A stretch of DNA of 64,000 bases from JAHEEL01 sp963700375 (GCA_963700375.1 CAVOXF010000002.1:310001-374000), one strand, 5' to 3'. Counted from the stretch's first letter, positions 17,740 to 26,934 are shown. Made by a program: numbers and translations. The notes: generated from the sequence alone by a model not told the origin.

Positions 17740-18714
17740 TCACGAGTCGACCGCCGCACCGGCATCGGCCAATCGATCGAACGAATCCACGATCGCCGAC
17801 ACCAACGCTCCCTTGTGGAACCACAACAGCGAGGCATGGCCGCCGCCGACCCACCGCAGTTCGGATCCGGGCCAGTGGGAGTGGAGCATCTCGGTTGTCG
17901 CGGGGGGGACGTAGCCGTCCGACTTGGCCGAAACCAGGACGGCGTATCGGGCGTGGTCGGGAGGCGGTCGGTCGAGAACCGAGGCGGCGAGGAGCGCCTC
18001 GCGCAACCGCGGCTCGGCGGCCGCCTCTCCACCGAGTGCCTCCCACGCGATGCCTCCGCGCAGCGCCCCGTCCAAGTAGACCGGAGATGGCGAGTGCGCC
18101 GCCGCCAGCGGCGCTGTCGCAACGCGGAACGGCATGGTCGAACTGACCAGCGCCGAGATGTTTCCGCCCATGGAGTAGCCGGCGACTCCAGGGAGTTGGC
18201 CGGCTTCGCGTACGGTCGCGAGCAACCCCCGTCCTTCTTCGACCGCACCAATCCCCATCCGGAAGAAGTCGCTGACAGTCCGAATGGGCTGTCCGTGGAA
18301 ATCGCTGGGTCGGCGGATGCCGTAGTACGGGTTCTCGAGGACCAGACTGCCAATCCCTCTCCTCGCGAGGCGACCGGCGATTGCGAACCGGGCCCGCGAG
18401 TCGTGCTCGTTCCACGCCGCCATCAGAACCACCATGCGCTCGGCACCGCCTTCGGGCAGGACCCGGGTGACCACCCCGTGGCGGGCGTGGTCAGGGAGCA
18501 CGTCCGCCGGGCTTTCGAAGATGCCGACCGACGTCACCAGGCCATCGTCCGCGATCTCGGAGACCCACTCGATCTGGATGGGTTGCGGTTCACCGGTCGG
18601 CATGGCGGCGCTGTCGATGAGCGAGAGGTCGCCCCATCCGTCGTTGAAGAAGCGGAGGCGCTCCGGGCCGTGTGTGACGATCGCTCCGCCGACGCGGTCG
18701 ATGGGATGCCTCAT
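17740..18714 (-). CDS. Alpha/beta hydrolase, ABHD18/DUF2048-like
   Basis: 324 residues. Nucleophile elbow GYSMGG, with the acid in SAKSDGYVP and the His in GGGHASLLW. The ENPYYGIRRP segment after the first beta strands is characteristic of the ABHD18 (DUF2048) group. No signal peptide. The substrate is unknown; an ester or lipid is likely. The ATG 18714 start lacks a clear ribosome-binding site. Confidence 0.87.
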   Translation of the reverse strand: MRHPIDRVGGAIVTHGPERLRFFNDGWGDLSLIDSAAMPTGEPQPIQIEWVSEIADDGLVTSVGIFESPADVLPDHARHGVVTRVLPEGGAERMVVLMAAWNEHDSRARFAIAGRLARRGIGSLVLENPYYGIRRPSDFHGQPIRTVSDFFRMGIGAVEEGRGLLATVREAGQLPGVAGYSMGGNISALVSSTMPFRVATAPLAAAHSPSPVYLDGALRGGIAWEALGGEAAAEPRLREALLAASVLDRPPPDHARYAVLVSAKSDGYVPPATTEMLHSHWPGSELRWVGGGHASLLWFHKGALVSAIVDSFDRLADAGAAVDS

Positions 18715-18808
18715 GGCCTTGGCACCTCGCCGGAAGCGGGACTCCGCTGGTCCATGCGGATCATCGGGCCGGCCATCCTTTCACCGTTCGCGTCCATGAT
18801 CAGAGCGG

Positions 18809-18814
18809 TACAGT
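18809..18814 (+). promoter_or_regulatory. -10 box TACAGT of a leaderless transcript
   Basis: TACAGT ends 9 nt before ATG 18824 and no Shine-Dalgarno lies between them, so transcription should start at or next to the start codon. Confidence 0.55.
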
Positions 18815-18823
18815 CTGGCCCAT

Positions 18824-19198
18824 ATGGAGATCCACGTCGGCGCAACCGGCTCGGCCACCCTTGTCGTTGGCGAGGCAGACACTGCCATCGCCCTCGGTAG
18901 CGGCGACGTGCCAGTGCTCGCCACCCCCCGTTTGGTCGCTCTCCTCGAGGAAGCCGCCGTTGCCGCGCTCGCCGGCACGCTCGAAGAGGGCGGCACGTCG
19001 GTGGGGACGCACGTCGCCATCGACCACCTCTCGGCGTCGTTCATCGGTACAGCAGTGAGTGCCACGGCAGAGGTGATCGAGGTTGACCGTCGTTCGGTGT
19101 CGTTCAGGCTGACCGCTCATGAAGGGGACCGGGTCGTGGCGGTCGGCAACCACACACGGATCGTCGTCGACCGGGCACGGTTCCTGGGGAAGTCCTAA
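18824..19198 (+). CDS. Hotdog thioesterase, FlK (fluoroacetyl-CoA thioesterase)-like
   Basis: 124 residues, one hotdog domain. The order VLATPRLVALLEEAAVAAL, GGTSVGTHVAIDHLSASFIG and ending VGNHTRIVVDRARF matches FlK-type thioesterases, in which Thr, Glu and His residues of these blocks are catalytic. Most FlK-like proteins hydrolyse short acyl-CoAs of unknown identity, so fluoroacetate resistance should not be assumed. Its last codon overlaps the convergent Zn-ribbon gene by 4 nt. Confidence 0.88.
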   Translation: MEIHVGATGSATLVVGEADTAIALGSGDVPVLATPRLVALLEEAAVAALAGTLEEGGTSVGTHVAIDHLSASFIGTAVSATAEVIEVDRRSVSFRLTAHEGDRVVAVGNHTRIVVDRARFLGKS

Positions 19199-19521
19199 GC
19201 CCGCCACTCGACGCGGCACCACGAGCGCCGCTGGCAATTCGGGCACTGCATCCACCGACTGAAGTGCTTACCGGGAATCCAGAGCGAGATGAGGGCGATC
19301 CGGACGCCGATGTCGACGTGGGACGCCCTGGTCTTGGTGCCGCAGTGCGAGCAGTCGATGACTCCGGTGGCGAACTGGTGCTCACCGGTCGAGAACAGAG
19401 CGGCGTGGCCTTCTCGCCGTTCCGGTTCGTGGAGCTCGTCGTCAGCGAGTGGGTCATCGAGTTCGGTTGGAGGAGCTTCGAAGAGGGCCCGCTTGCCCTG
19501 CGGGTCTGATCGGCCGGTCAT
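19195..19521 (-). CDS. Small zinc-ribbon protein
   Basis: 108 residues, no recognised family. Two cysteine pairs, CSHCG (about 57-60) and CPNCQRRSWC near the C terminus, suggest one zinc ribbon. The N-terminal 40 residues are acidic and low complexity. The start overlaps the parA stop (ATGA, 19518-19521), so it is coupled to ParA. Confidence 0.7.
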   Translation of the reverse strand: MTGRSDPQGKRALFEAPPTELDDPLADDELHEPERREGHAALFSTGEHQFATGVIDCSHCGTKTRASHVDIGVRIALISLWIPGKHFSRWMQCPNCQRRSWCRVEWRA

Positions 19522-20273
19522 GTTCTCATCTCGATCTGCTCGGCGAGCTCACGGTAGGCGATGGCACTTTTCGACGTACGGGCGTGGGTGAGAACCGAGC
19601 GGCCGCGTCCCGGGGCCTCGGCAACCTTCACCGAGCGCGGAATCGGCGGCGGGAGCACTTCGATGCCGTGGGTTTCGGACACTTCGACGAGGACCTGCCG
19701 CGCCAGGTTCGTCCTGCCGTCGAACATCGTCGCAACCGCGCCGAGCACCTCGAGGTCGGCATTGGTGTACGCCCGGACGTCTTCGATCGTTTCGAGCAGT
19801 TGCCCTACCGCCCGGTGTGAGAGGGTCTCCGCCTGAAAAGGGATCAGGACGTGGGAGGCCGCGGTCAGGCCGTTGAGAGTGAGGATGCCGAGCGACGGAG
19901 CACAATCGATGAAGACATAGTCGTAGTTGTCGCTCACCTTCTTGAGTGCGCGGCCGAGGACGAACTCGCGTCCGGTCTTCGTGAGGAGATGAATCTCGCT
20001 GCCGGTGAGGTCGATCGACGACGGGACGAGATCGAAGCCGTTGACGTTCACGACCACGTCCGCGAGGTCGGCCCGGCCGAGCATCACATCGTGGACGCTG
20101 GCTTCGAGCTCGTCGGGATTCAGTCCGCTCTCGTACGTGAGGCAGGCCTGCGGATCGAGGTCCACGACGAGAACCCGGCGACCCCGCTCGACGAAGGCGG
20201 CGGCGAGCGTATGCACCGTGGTGGTCTTCGCCACCCCGCCTTTCTGGTTCGCCACAGCGATCACGGGACTCAT
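19518..20273 (-). CDS. ParA family ATPase
   Basis: 251 residues. Deviant Walker A NQKGGVAKTT, Walker A' VVDLDPQACLTY and Walker B YVFIDCAPSLG identify a ParA/Soj-like ATPase of chromosome or cargo segregation. LIPFQAETLSHRAVGQL is typical. No parB lies next to it, so this is an orphan ParA and may position something other than the chromosome. The open frame extends to 20987, but ATG 20273 starts at the family N terminus, with a -10 box 6 nt upstream. Confidence 0.93.
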   Translation of the reverse strand: MSPVIAVANQKGGVAKTTTVHTLAAAFVERGRRVLVVDLDPQACLTYESGLNPDELEASVHDVMLGRADLADVVVNVNGFDLVPSSIDLTGSEIHLLTKTGREFVLGRALKKVSDNYDYVFIDCAPSLGILTLNGLTAASHVLIPFQAETLSHRAVGQLLETIEDVRAYTNADLEVLGAVATMFDGRTNLARQVLVEVSETHGIEVLPPPIPRSVKVAEAPGRGRSVLTHARTSKSAIAYRELAEQIEMRT

Positions 20274-20279
20274 GAGTCG

Positions 20280-20285
20280 AGTGTA
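20280..20285 (-). promoter_or_regulatory. -10 box TACACT (leaderless parA transcript)
   Basis: On the minus strand TACACT is followed by 6 nt and then ATG 20273, with no ribosome-binding site. Confidence 0.6.
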
Positions 20286-20350
20286 GGAGGCGCGATCGGG
20301 ATGCGGTCGGGCGAGCAGGTGGCCGAGGACCGCCGGGGGCCGGTCTATTC

Positions 20351-20478
20351 CTCCCCTCCAGGGGGAGGTGGCGTCTACGAAGCAGGCGGCGGAAGGGGTC
20401 TCCACCACTCCACGAACTCGAGAGACCCTTTCCATCAGCGCCTGGCGGCGCTGCCACCGTCCCCTGAGGGGAAGGAAG
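20351..20478. repeat. Palindromic interspersed repeat, copy B
   Basis: It opens with CTCCCCTCCAGGGGGAGGTGGC, shares GGGGTC, GAGA-ACCC-TTCC and AGCGCCTGGCGGCG blocks in order with 2371-2560, and closes with hairpin TCCCCTGAGGGGA (20460-20472). It is shorter than copy A, lacking most of the region after the CTGGCGGCG block. It sits downstream of the capA-like gene and could terminate it. Confidence 0.72.
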
Positions 20479-20485
20479 AAGACAG

Positions 20486-21619
20486 CTACTCCGCGCCGGG
20501 GGCGGGAGCACAGGGGGATTCGTAGCCGGGCTGGAGGACGGGGTGGCCGGTTTGTTCGATTACGACCGGGACGAGGCAGGCGCCGATACGACCGTCGGGT
20601 TCGAATACGAACTGGGCGATCGCCGTCGTGCGCGCTTCCGCGGGATAGGCCTGCCACACGAAGTTGCCGAGGCCCCACGCGATCGGCTTCCCCTCGTACC
20701 ATCCGAGAGGTTGGAGCATGTGCTGGTGGTGGCCGAACACGCCGTCTGCGCCGGCGTCGATGAAGGCTTCGGCGAGACGGATCTCGAACGGCCGCGGCTG
20801 CGTCGTCCCCTGCTCGCCCCAATGAATCGTGACGAGCACGAGATCGGCGATTTCTCCGGCAGCCCGGATGGCGGCGGTCATCGCCTCGGCGGAGTCGCCG
20901 TCGGTCATTCCCGGTCGCTCGTCCGTGACGATCCACGAACCCGTCTCGGGATGGACGCCGCCGCCTCCGAGGATCGCGATCGTCCATCCGTTCCGTTCTA
21001 CGAGGACCGGGGCATAGGCCTCCGCCGGATTCGCACCCGCACCAACGGGATCGATCCCGACGGCCTCGAGGTTGTCGCGAGCGTCGAGCATGGCCTCGAA
21101 CCCGAAGTCGATCGCGTGGTTGTTTGCCAGGTTCGCAACATCGACGCCGGCGTCCGCCATCGAAGGAAGCGCCTCAGGATCACACCGGAACGTCCAGGGC
21201 TTGTCCCAGGGCGTACCGAGGTCCGAAGCGGAGCACTCCAGGTTCACGACGGTCAAGTCGTCGTTCTTGAGGATGCCGTCGAGACCGGACCATGCGTACT
21301 CGTATCCCTTTGATGGAAAGGATCTGACGAACGTCGGGTCGAGATTCACATCGCCGGTTCCGCTGATGACGAGACGCTCCTTCGGAGGAGGGGGTGGGAT
21401 CGTCGCCGTGGTGGTCGTGGTGGGAGCGAGAGTCGTGGTGGAGGGTCGGGGTGGCGCCGTCGTGGAGGTCGTCGTTACGGTCGTTGGGGCAGGGAGGGAG
21501 GTGATCGATGCGAAGGCAGTCGTCGACGGGGACGATGCCGACGCGCCGCTCGAGCAGGCTCCGACGACGGCTGCAAGAGCCAGGAAACCGAATACGCGAC
21601 GGAATCGGATTCGATGCAT
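20486..21619 (-). CDS. CapA-like metallophosphatase-fold lipoprotein
   Basis: 377 residues from ATG 21619. Signal peptide with lipobox LAAVVGAC, a long Thr/Pro linker, then a CapA/PgsA-type domain: SGTGDVNLDP, NLECSASDLG, NLANNHAIDFG, GAGANPAEAYAP, VTIHWGEQG and HHQHMLQP, covering the metal-binding Asp, Asn and His residues. CapA proteins take part in poly-gamma-glutamate capsule formation, but many homologues are free-standing surface enzymes of unknown substrate. No capB or capC is nearby. The frame is open to 21826; the chosen start gives a proper signal peptide. Confidence 0.9.
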   Translation of the reverse strand: MHRIRFRRVFGFLALAAVVGACSSGASASSPSTTAFASITSLPAPTTVTTTSTTAPPRPSTTTLAPTTTTTATIPPPPPKERLVISGTGDVNLDPTFVRSFPSKGYEYAWSGLDGILKNDDLTVVNLECSASDLGTPWDKPWTFRCDPEALPSMADAGVDVANLANNHAIDFGFEAMLDARDNLEAVGIDPVGAGANPAEAYAPVLVERNGWTIAILGGGGVHPETGSWIVTDERPGMTDGDSAEAMTAAIRAAGEIADLVLVTIHWGEQGTTQPRPFEIRLAEAFIDAGADGVFGHHQHMLQPLGWYEGKPIAWGLGNFVWQAYPAEARTTAIAQFVFEPDGRIGACLVPVVIEQTGHPVLQPGYESPCAPAPGAE

Positions 21620-21626
21620 CGAGAGA

Positions 21627-21632
21627 ACGGTA
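21627..21632 (-). promoter_or_regulatory. -10 box TACCGT (leaderless capA-like transcript)
   Basis: TACCGT on the minus strand lies 7 nt before ATG 21619; there is no Shine-Dalgarno. Confidence 0.5.
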
Positions 21633-21723
21633 CCGTTCAGCGCTCGGAATGCTGTCGTTCGCGCGCGCTTGCGCGACCCGCAATGCCGAGTCGTCTTCAA
21701 TCCAGGCAGAGAAGGAGCACAGG

Positions 21724-24438
21724 ATGGAAAAGTGGGTCTACCGGTTCGACGAGGTCGACGAAGCCGAAGAATCAGTCGGAGGCGACTGGGATGCAGTTCG
21801 AGGGCTGCTCGGGGGCAAGGGTGCAAACCTTGGTGAGATGTCCAGAACCGGCGTTCCGGTTCCTCCCGGCTTCACGATCACCACACGCGCCTGTAACGCC
21901 TACCTCGAGAATGACGAAAGCTTCCCAGACGGACTCCTCGAACAGTTGAACGACGCGCTCGCGACCGTTGAGTCCGGCCTCGGCAAGGAATTTGGCTCGG
22001 CCGATTCGCCGCTGCTGTTCTCCTGCCGCTCCGGCGCCAAGTTCTCGATGCCCGGAATGATGGACACCGTCCTCAACATCGGCATCAACGACGAGGTCCT
22101 TCCCGGCATGATCGTGGCGTTCGGCGACGAGCGTTTCGTGTACGACTCCTACCGGCGCCTCGTTCAGATGTTCGGCAGCGTCGTCATGGGCGTCGACGAC
22201 CATCCGTTCGAAGAGGTCCTCACCGAGGCCCGCGCCGAGGCCGGCGTCGAGACCGACTCGGAACTCGATGCCGCCGCCCTCGCGAAGGTGCTCGAGCGTT
22301 TCAAGGGCATCGTCAAGGCCGAGACCGGCATGGACTTCCCGCAGGACCCCCGTGAGCAGCTGTTGATGGCTGTCGAAGCCGTCTTCAAGTCATGGAACGG
22401 CAAGCGCGCCTTCGCCTATCGCGACGCCGCGAAGATCGCACACGACCTCGGTACCGCCGTGAACGTGCAGACGATGGTGTTCGGCAACATGGGCGACGAC
22501 TCGGGTACCGGTGTTGCGATGTCCCGCAACGCGACCACGGGCGAGAACCGCCTCGAAGGCGACTACCTGATCAATGCCCAGGGCGAAGACGTCGTGGCCG
22601 GCATCCGGGTTACGCACCCGATCGCCGAACTCGCCGACGATCTTCCCGAGGCCTACGCCGAGTTCCAGGACTACGCCGAGAAGCTCGAGGCCCATTTCCG
22701 CAACATGCAGGACATGGAATTCACCGTCGAGAAGGGGAAGCTGTGGCTCCTCCAGACTCGTGATGGGAAGCGCACCGCGCAGGCCGCCGTCCGCATTGCG
22801 GTCGACCTGGTCGCAGAAGGCATGATCACCAAGGACGAGGCGCTGATGCGCGTCGAGACCGATCACGTCGACTTCTTCCTCCACCCCCAGTTCAACACCG
22901 AGTCGAAGGCTGCGGCGCTCGCGGGCAATCGCAAGATCGCTCTCGGCCTCAACGTCTCACCCGGCGCTGCGGTTGGCGTCGTCGCATTCGACCCGGACCT
23001 CGCCGAGGCCTGGGCGAAGGAAGGCAAGCCCGTGATTCTCGGCCGCCCGGAGACGAAGCCGGATGACGTGCACGGCATGCTCGCCGCCGAGGGGATCGTC
23101 ACCACCAGGGGTGGCCGGACGAGCCACGCGGCTCTCGTCGCCCGCCAGTTCGGCAAGCCTGCCGTTGTTGGCGCTTCCGCTCTGACCATCGATCTCACGG
23201 CCCGGACGATGAGCGTTGACGACGTCGTGGTGAACGAGGGCGATTGGCTCTCGGTTGACGGTACGACCGGCGAGGTGTTCCTCGGCCAGGTCGAGACCGA
23301 CGTTCCCGACATCGACGATCCGTGGCTGACCAAGATCCTCGAGTGGGCAGACGAGCGACGCGACCTCGACGTGTGGGCGAACGCCGACTATCCGATCGAT
23401 GCGGAGCGTGCCCGTGCCTACGGTGCCCGCGGTATTGGCCTCTGCCGGACCGAGCACATGTTCTTCGAACCCGAGCGGCTCCCGATCGTCCAGAAGATGA
23501 TCCTCTCTGATGACCTCGCAGAGCGTGAGGAAGTGACGTTCTCCCTGCTTCCGATGCAGCGCGAAGACTTCGCAGGGCTCTTCCGGGCCATGGACGGCTA
23601 TCCGGTCGTCATCCGTCTCATCGATCCGCCGTTGCATGAGTTCCTCCCGGGCTGGGGCGAGCTCACCAACGAGATCGCCGATCTCAGGATCGAGTTGAGC
23701 GCCGGCGGCGACACTGCGGATATCGAGGCGGAGATCGCTGAGAAGGCTGCGATGCTCGACCGTGTCGAGGCGCTGCGCGAAGAGAACCCGATGCTGGGTT
23801 TGCGCGGTGTTCGTCTCGGCATTCTGCGTCCGGAACTGACGCGGATGCAGGTGCGGGCGATCATCGAGGCTGCCTGCCTGGTGGCAGGCGAAGGCGTCGA
23901 TGTGCATCCGGAGATCATGATCCCGCTGACCAGCCACGTGAACGAACTTGCGCGTCAGCGCAGCGTTCTCGAGCAGGAAGCCAAGGACGTGATGGCCGAG
24001 CAGGGCGTCGAGGTCGACTACAAGTTCGGCACGATGATCGAGATCCCGCGTGCGGCCCTGACGGCCGACCAGATCGCCGAGTATGCCGAGTTCATCTCGT
24101 TTGGGACGAACGACCTCACGCAGATGACGTACGGCATCAGCCGGGATGACGCCGAGAAGGGCTTCCTGATGGAGTACCTGACTCAGGGCATCCTTGCTGA
24201 TAACCCGTTCTTCACGATCGACCCCGATGGTGTCGGACAGCTCATGGCGATCGCACTCGAGAAGGCGAAGTCGGTTCGCCCGGACCTCGAGGCCGGCATC
24301 TGCGGCGAGCACGGCGGCGAGCCGCGTTCGATCGCTCTGTGCCACGACCTTGGTCTGAAGTACGTGAGCTGCTCACCGTTCCGTGTACCGATCGCCCGCC
24401 TCGCGGCAGCGCAGGCCGCGATCGTGAATCCGAGGTAG
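21724..24438 (+). CDS. ppdK: Pyruvate, phosphate dikinase
   Basis: 904 residues, slightly longer than the usual 870-890. N-terminal ATP-grasp part starts GGKGANLGEMSRTG; the swivelling phosphohistidine domain has GGRTSHAALVARQFG with H468 as phospho-carrier; the PEP/pyruvate TIM barrel ends with GICGEHGGEP containing catalytic C860. It interconverts pyruvate, ATP and Pi with PEP, AMP and PPi, for gluconeogenesis or PPi-linked glycolysis. AAGGAG lies 8 nt before ATG 21724. It is monocistronic, flanked by hairpins downstream. No PPDK regulatory protein gene is seen nearby. Confidence 0.97.
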   Translation: MEKWVYRFDEVDEAEESVGGDWDAVRGLLGGKGANLGEMSRTGVPVPPGFTITTRACNAYLENDESFPDGLLEQLNDALATVESGLGKEFGSADSPLLFSCRSGAKFSMPGMMDTVLNIGINDEVLPGMIVAFGDERFVYDSYRRLVQMFGSVVMGVDDHPFEEVLTEARAEAGVETDSELDAAALAKVLERFKGIVKAETGMDFPQDPREQLLMAVEAVFKSWNGKRAFAYRDAAKIAHDLGTAVNVQTMVFGNMGDDSGTGVAMSRNATTGENRLEGDYLINAQGEDVVAGIRVTHPIAELADDLPEAYAEFQDYAEKLEAHFRNMQDMEFTVEKGKLWLLQTRDGKRTAQAAVRIAVDLVAEGMITKDEALMRVETDHVDFFLHPQFNTESKAAALAGNRKIALGLNVSPGAAVGVVAFDPDLAEAWAKEGKPVILGRPETKPDDVHGMLAAEGIVTTRGGRTSHAALVARQFGKPAVVGASALTIDLTARTMSVDDVVVNEGDWLSVDGTTGEVFLGQVETDVPDIDDPWLTKILEWADERRDLDVWANADYPIDAERARAYGARGIGLCRTEHMFFEPERLPIVQKMILSDDLAEREEVTFSLLPMQREDFAGLFRAMDGYPVVIRLIDPPLHEFLPGWGELTNEIADLRIELSAGGDTADIEAEIAEKAAMLDRVEALREENPMLGLRGVRLGILRPELTRMQVRAIIEAACLVAGEGVDVHPEIMIPLTSHVNELARQRSVLEQEAKDVMAEQGVEVDYKFGTMIEIPRAALTADQIAEYAEFISFGTNDLTQMTYGISRDDAEKGFLMEYLTQGILADNPFFTIDPDGVGQLMAIALEKAKSVRPDLEAGICGEHGGEPRSIALCHDLGLKYVSCSPFRVPIARLAAAQAAIVNPR

Positions 24439-24490
24439 GAGCAGAGAGGGACTGCGAGCTCCGAACTGCGAGAAAGAGCCCGTCGTTGGC

Positions 24491-24547
24491 CCCCGAAAGG
24501 GGAGCCGGGGGCGGGCTCTCGCCTTCCTTCCCCTAAGGGGAAGGAAG
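24491..24547 (+). terminator. Hairpins downstream of ppdK, related to repeat B end
   Basis: CCCC-GAAA-GGGG (24491-24502) is followed by a perfect 25-nt palindrome CTTCCTTCCCCTAAGGGGAAGG... (24523-24547, 12-bp arms). The palindrome matches the closing hairpin of repeat B at 17 of 18 positions, so it is probably a solo end of the same family used as a terminator. Confidence 0.65.
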
Positions 24548-24567
24548 CAGCGCGCCGATACCCACGT

Positions 24568-25281
24568 ATGGACCTCCTCCAGGGTGACCTTGCCGCGTTT
24601 CCGCTGCGGGACGTCGTGTTGCTGCTTGCGCGGCGGCGCCAGACGGGCGTGCTGCGCGTCGAGACCGGTGGACTGACCGGCCGCGTATTCTTCGTCGAGG
24701 GGCGGGTTACGTACGCAACCACCCGCGAGGGGGACGGGTCGGTAGCCGCGCTGGCCCGCCTTGGAAGCCGCCCGGAGCGTGATCGCCGGGGGCGCAATCC
24801 TGGTGGGAAGTGGCCCGACCCGGCCAGATCCCTGATCCTCCAGCAGATCGGGGAGGTTCTCGTACGCCTCGGACATAGTGTCTCCGGACGCTTCTGGTTC
24901 GTCGAGGGGGTGACAACTCGTGCGTATGGCGCTAGCAAGATCGAGCGGTTCGAAGCCGACGCAGTCCTGGAATCTGCGGACGGCCGACGCAAAGAGTGGG
25001 CCGAGATCGCCCGCATCCTTCCGGATGCTTCGGTCCGCTTCGTCATGCGTCCGCATCTTGACCCGGGCGTCACCAGGGCCGTGATCCCGGCGGCGGCCTG
25101 GCCGATCCTTGCGGCGATCGGCAGCGGCGCAACGGTGCAGCAGGTCGCCGAACACCTCAGCCTCTTCGAACTATCGGCGGCCCGTCTCGTCGCCGACCTC
25201 TACATCGAAGGCTTGATCGTCTCCGAACACGAGTCGGAGGGTTCACCCACCGTGCTCGTCAACCTCGACGCTGCGTTCTGA
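24568..25281 (+). CDS. DUF4388 (PATAN-like) domain protein
   Basis: 237 residues. The N-terminal 100 residues (LQGDLAAFPLRDVVLLLARRRQTGVLRVE...GRVFFVEGRVTYATT) are the DUF4388 domain, found in bacterial signalling and regulatory proteins such as PatA-type regulators. The C-terminal half ends with a winged-helix-like region (ATVQQVAEHLSLFELSAARLVADLYIEGLI). No enzymatic motif is seen. A regulatory or protein-interaction role is inferred. Confidence 0.85.
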   Translation: MDLLQGDLAAFPLRDVVLLLARRRQTGVLRVETGGLTGRVFFVEGRVTYATTREGDGSVAALARLGSRPERDRRGRNPGGKWPDPARSLILQQIGEVLVRLGHSVSGRFWFVEGVTTRAYGASKIERFEADAVLESADGRRKEWAEIARILPDASVRFVMRPHLDPGVTRAVIPAAAWPILAAIGSGATVQQVAEHLSLFELSAARLVADLYIEGLIVSEHESEGSPTVLVNLDAAF

Positions 25282-25288
25282 CGAGGAG

Positions 25289-25693
25289 TCAGACCGGCGG
25301 CGTCGTCCCCGCCACCAAACGGACAATCCAGACGACCACGAGCAACGCCGCGGTGCCACCGATGACCACGTCGACCCACCGACGATTCCGCCATTTGATC
25401 CAACCTGCCCGATGCGCCACCCAGATCGTCCAGGCCGCGAGCAGTTCGGCCACCACGAGGAGGATCAGCGGGTGATAGCGCAGCGCCTCGATGACGTTGC
25501 CCCTGACGAGGTGGCCGGCTGCCCTGGTCATCCCACAGCCGGGGCAGGCCACACCGGTGCAGTTGGCGAAGACACAGATCGTGGGACTCGAGTCCGATGG
25601 GCTGATCGTTGCCAGCGCGATTGCCGCGACAAAAGGGATCGCAAACAGCGACCCCCGTCCCATACGGGACCTCGCGGCGAGCGCAGTGGTCAC
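25289..25693 (-). CDS. DUF2752 membrane protein
   Basis: 134 residues, two or three transmembrane helices. The family motif is TGVACPGCGMTRAAGHLVRGN with the CPxCG pair and GMTR, preceded by a short exported segment. Function unknown. GTG 25693 overlaps the upstream DUF4190 stop (GTGA), which fixes the start although the frame is open to 25891. Confidence 0.88.
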   Translation of the reverse strand: MTTALAARSRMGRGSLFAIPFVAAIALATISPSDSSPTICVFANCTGVACPGCGMTRAAGHLVRGNVIEALRYHPLILLVVAELLAAWTIWVAHRAGWIKWRNRRWVDVVIGGTAALLVVVWIVRLVAGTTPPV

Positions 25694-25965
25694 GCGACGC
25701 TGGCGAACAAGCCGATGACGAGGAAGGCGAACAAGAGCGCAATCCCGATGATCATCAGGACCGTGGAGATGATCCCGAGAATCCTCCCCGCTTGGGCGGT
25801 GCCGCGGTTCTGCGGCGGCCGCGAGCCGGCATCGATCCCGGCGAGTTCCTTGTTCCCCATGACCCACGCGATCGGGCCGAGGATTTGGCACAGCACGAGC
25901 GACAGGATCCCGAGGACGAGAACGGTGGTCGCCTGGCTGTCTTCCTGGTAGTACTGATCAGTCAT
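25690..25965 (-). CDS. DUF4190 domain small membrane protein
   Basis: 91 residues with two transmembrane helices: TVLVLGILSLVLCQILGPIAW, then AGRILGIISTVLMIIG after a short polar loop with a Gly-rich NRG segment. This is the DUF4190 pattern common in actinobacteria. ATG 25965 is chosen because a -10 box lies 6 nt upstream and the family begins there. It is coupled to the DUF2752 gene. Confidence 0.85.
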   Translation of the reverse strand: MTDQYYQEDSQATTVLVLGILSLVLCQILGPIAWVMGNKELAGIDAGSRPPQNRGTAQAGRILGIISTVLMIIGIALLFAFLVIGLFASVA

Positions 25966-25971
25966 GGGACC

Positions 25972-25977
25972 AGTATG
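25972..25977 (-). promoter_or_regulatory. -10 box CATACT (leaderless)
   Basis: CATACT on the minus strand ends 6 nt before ATG 25965. The first position departs from TANNNT, so this is a weaker example. Confidence 0.45.
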
Positions 25978-26076
25978 GCCCGACCGATCGAATGAGGCCA
26001 CTCGAGAAGTTCTGCCCCGGTGCGCTGCGCGCGGGCCGCCCTGGGGCGGACGACCCGCAGTCGACAGCGGGCCCCT

Positions 26077-26934
26077 CTAGCTCCGCCCCGAACCCGCCAG
26101 CGGTTGGTCCTCTTCGACCTCGGTCAGATCGATGATGTCCGCGATCTCCGCGGTGTACGGCATGGCGATCGCCGCCAGATCATGGATCTTGGTTTCGACC
26201 TCGGTAACCGCTGCTCGCAGATGATCGAGGCGGGCAGAGATGCGCAGTTCCTGACGGCTCGCCTCGCCGACGATCTCATTTGCGATTCGGTCGGCCTCTT
26301 CGGTGGCCGCGGCGATCCGGGCTTCCGCAGCCTGTGCGGCCTCATCCAGAACCTGTTGCCGTTCGCTGAGCGCCGACGTGCGAGCGGCCTCGGCTTCGAG
26401 GATCAACCGATCCGCCGCCTCTGATGCCTCGCCTAGTTTGGCATCGGCGGCGAATTCGCTCAGTTGGAGCACCCGCTCGCGGTCGCCAATTGCGGAGGCG
26501 CGTGCGGTCTCGGCGTCGAGCAACATGTGGAACGACACTTCGTCGGCCTCGGACACCAGTCGCTCCCACTCTCCGTGGGCTTCGATCACGACCTGATCGC
26601 GCTCGAAGTGCATGGTGTCGATCTTGGCGCGGGCGGCCTCGAGGCGCCTGGCCGCATCACGCTGGGCGTCGGCCACGATCTGATCGGCCGTGGTGGCGCC
26701 CTCGCTGATCATTTCTTGCTTGGTCTGTTGAGCTGCAACGAAAGTCCGTCGGATGGCGTCTACCGACTCATCGGCTTCCTGAACCCTGACTTCGAGGAGT
26801 TCGGTGTCGCGTTCATACGACCGCAATGTGGCGACCAGGCGATCCATGACGCGATCGACCTCGACCGGGTCGTAGCCTTTGCGGCGTACGGTCCCGAATC
26901 GGTGCGCTTCAACGGTTGTGGCCTCGATCTTCAT
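26077..26934 (-). CDS. DivIVA/Wag31-like coiled-coil protein
   Basis: 285 residues. The N-terminal block FGTVRRKGYDPVEVDRVMDRLVATL is the DivIVA lipid-binding motif shared with actinobacterial Wag31 and SepIVA. Residues about 40-250 form a long Ala/Glu-rich coiled coil. Such proteins mark curved membrane and organise polar growth, division or the intracellular membrane domain. No fts cluster is adjacent, so it is more likely a SepIVA-type paralogue than the main DivIVA. Confidence 0.87.
   Translation of the reverse strand: MKIEATTVEAHRFGTVRRKGYDPVEVDRVMDRLVATLRSYERDTELLEVRVQEADESVDAIRRTFVAAQQTKQEMISEGATTADQIVADAQRDAARRLEAARAKIDTMHFERDQVVIEAHGEWERLVSEADEVSFHMLLDAETARASAIGDRERVLQLSEFAADAKLGEASEAADRLILEAEAARTSALSERQQVLDEAAQAAEARIAAATEEADRIANEIVGEASRQELRISARLDHLRAAVTEVETKIHDLAAIAMPYTAEIADIIDLTEVEEDQPLAGSGRS

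Noticed and set aside
22957..24345. 462-codon open frame opposite ppdK
   Set aside because: Antisense shadow of a conserved enzyme gene.
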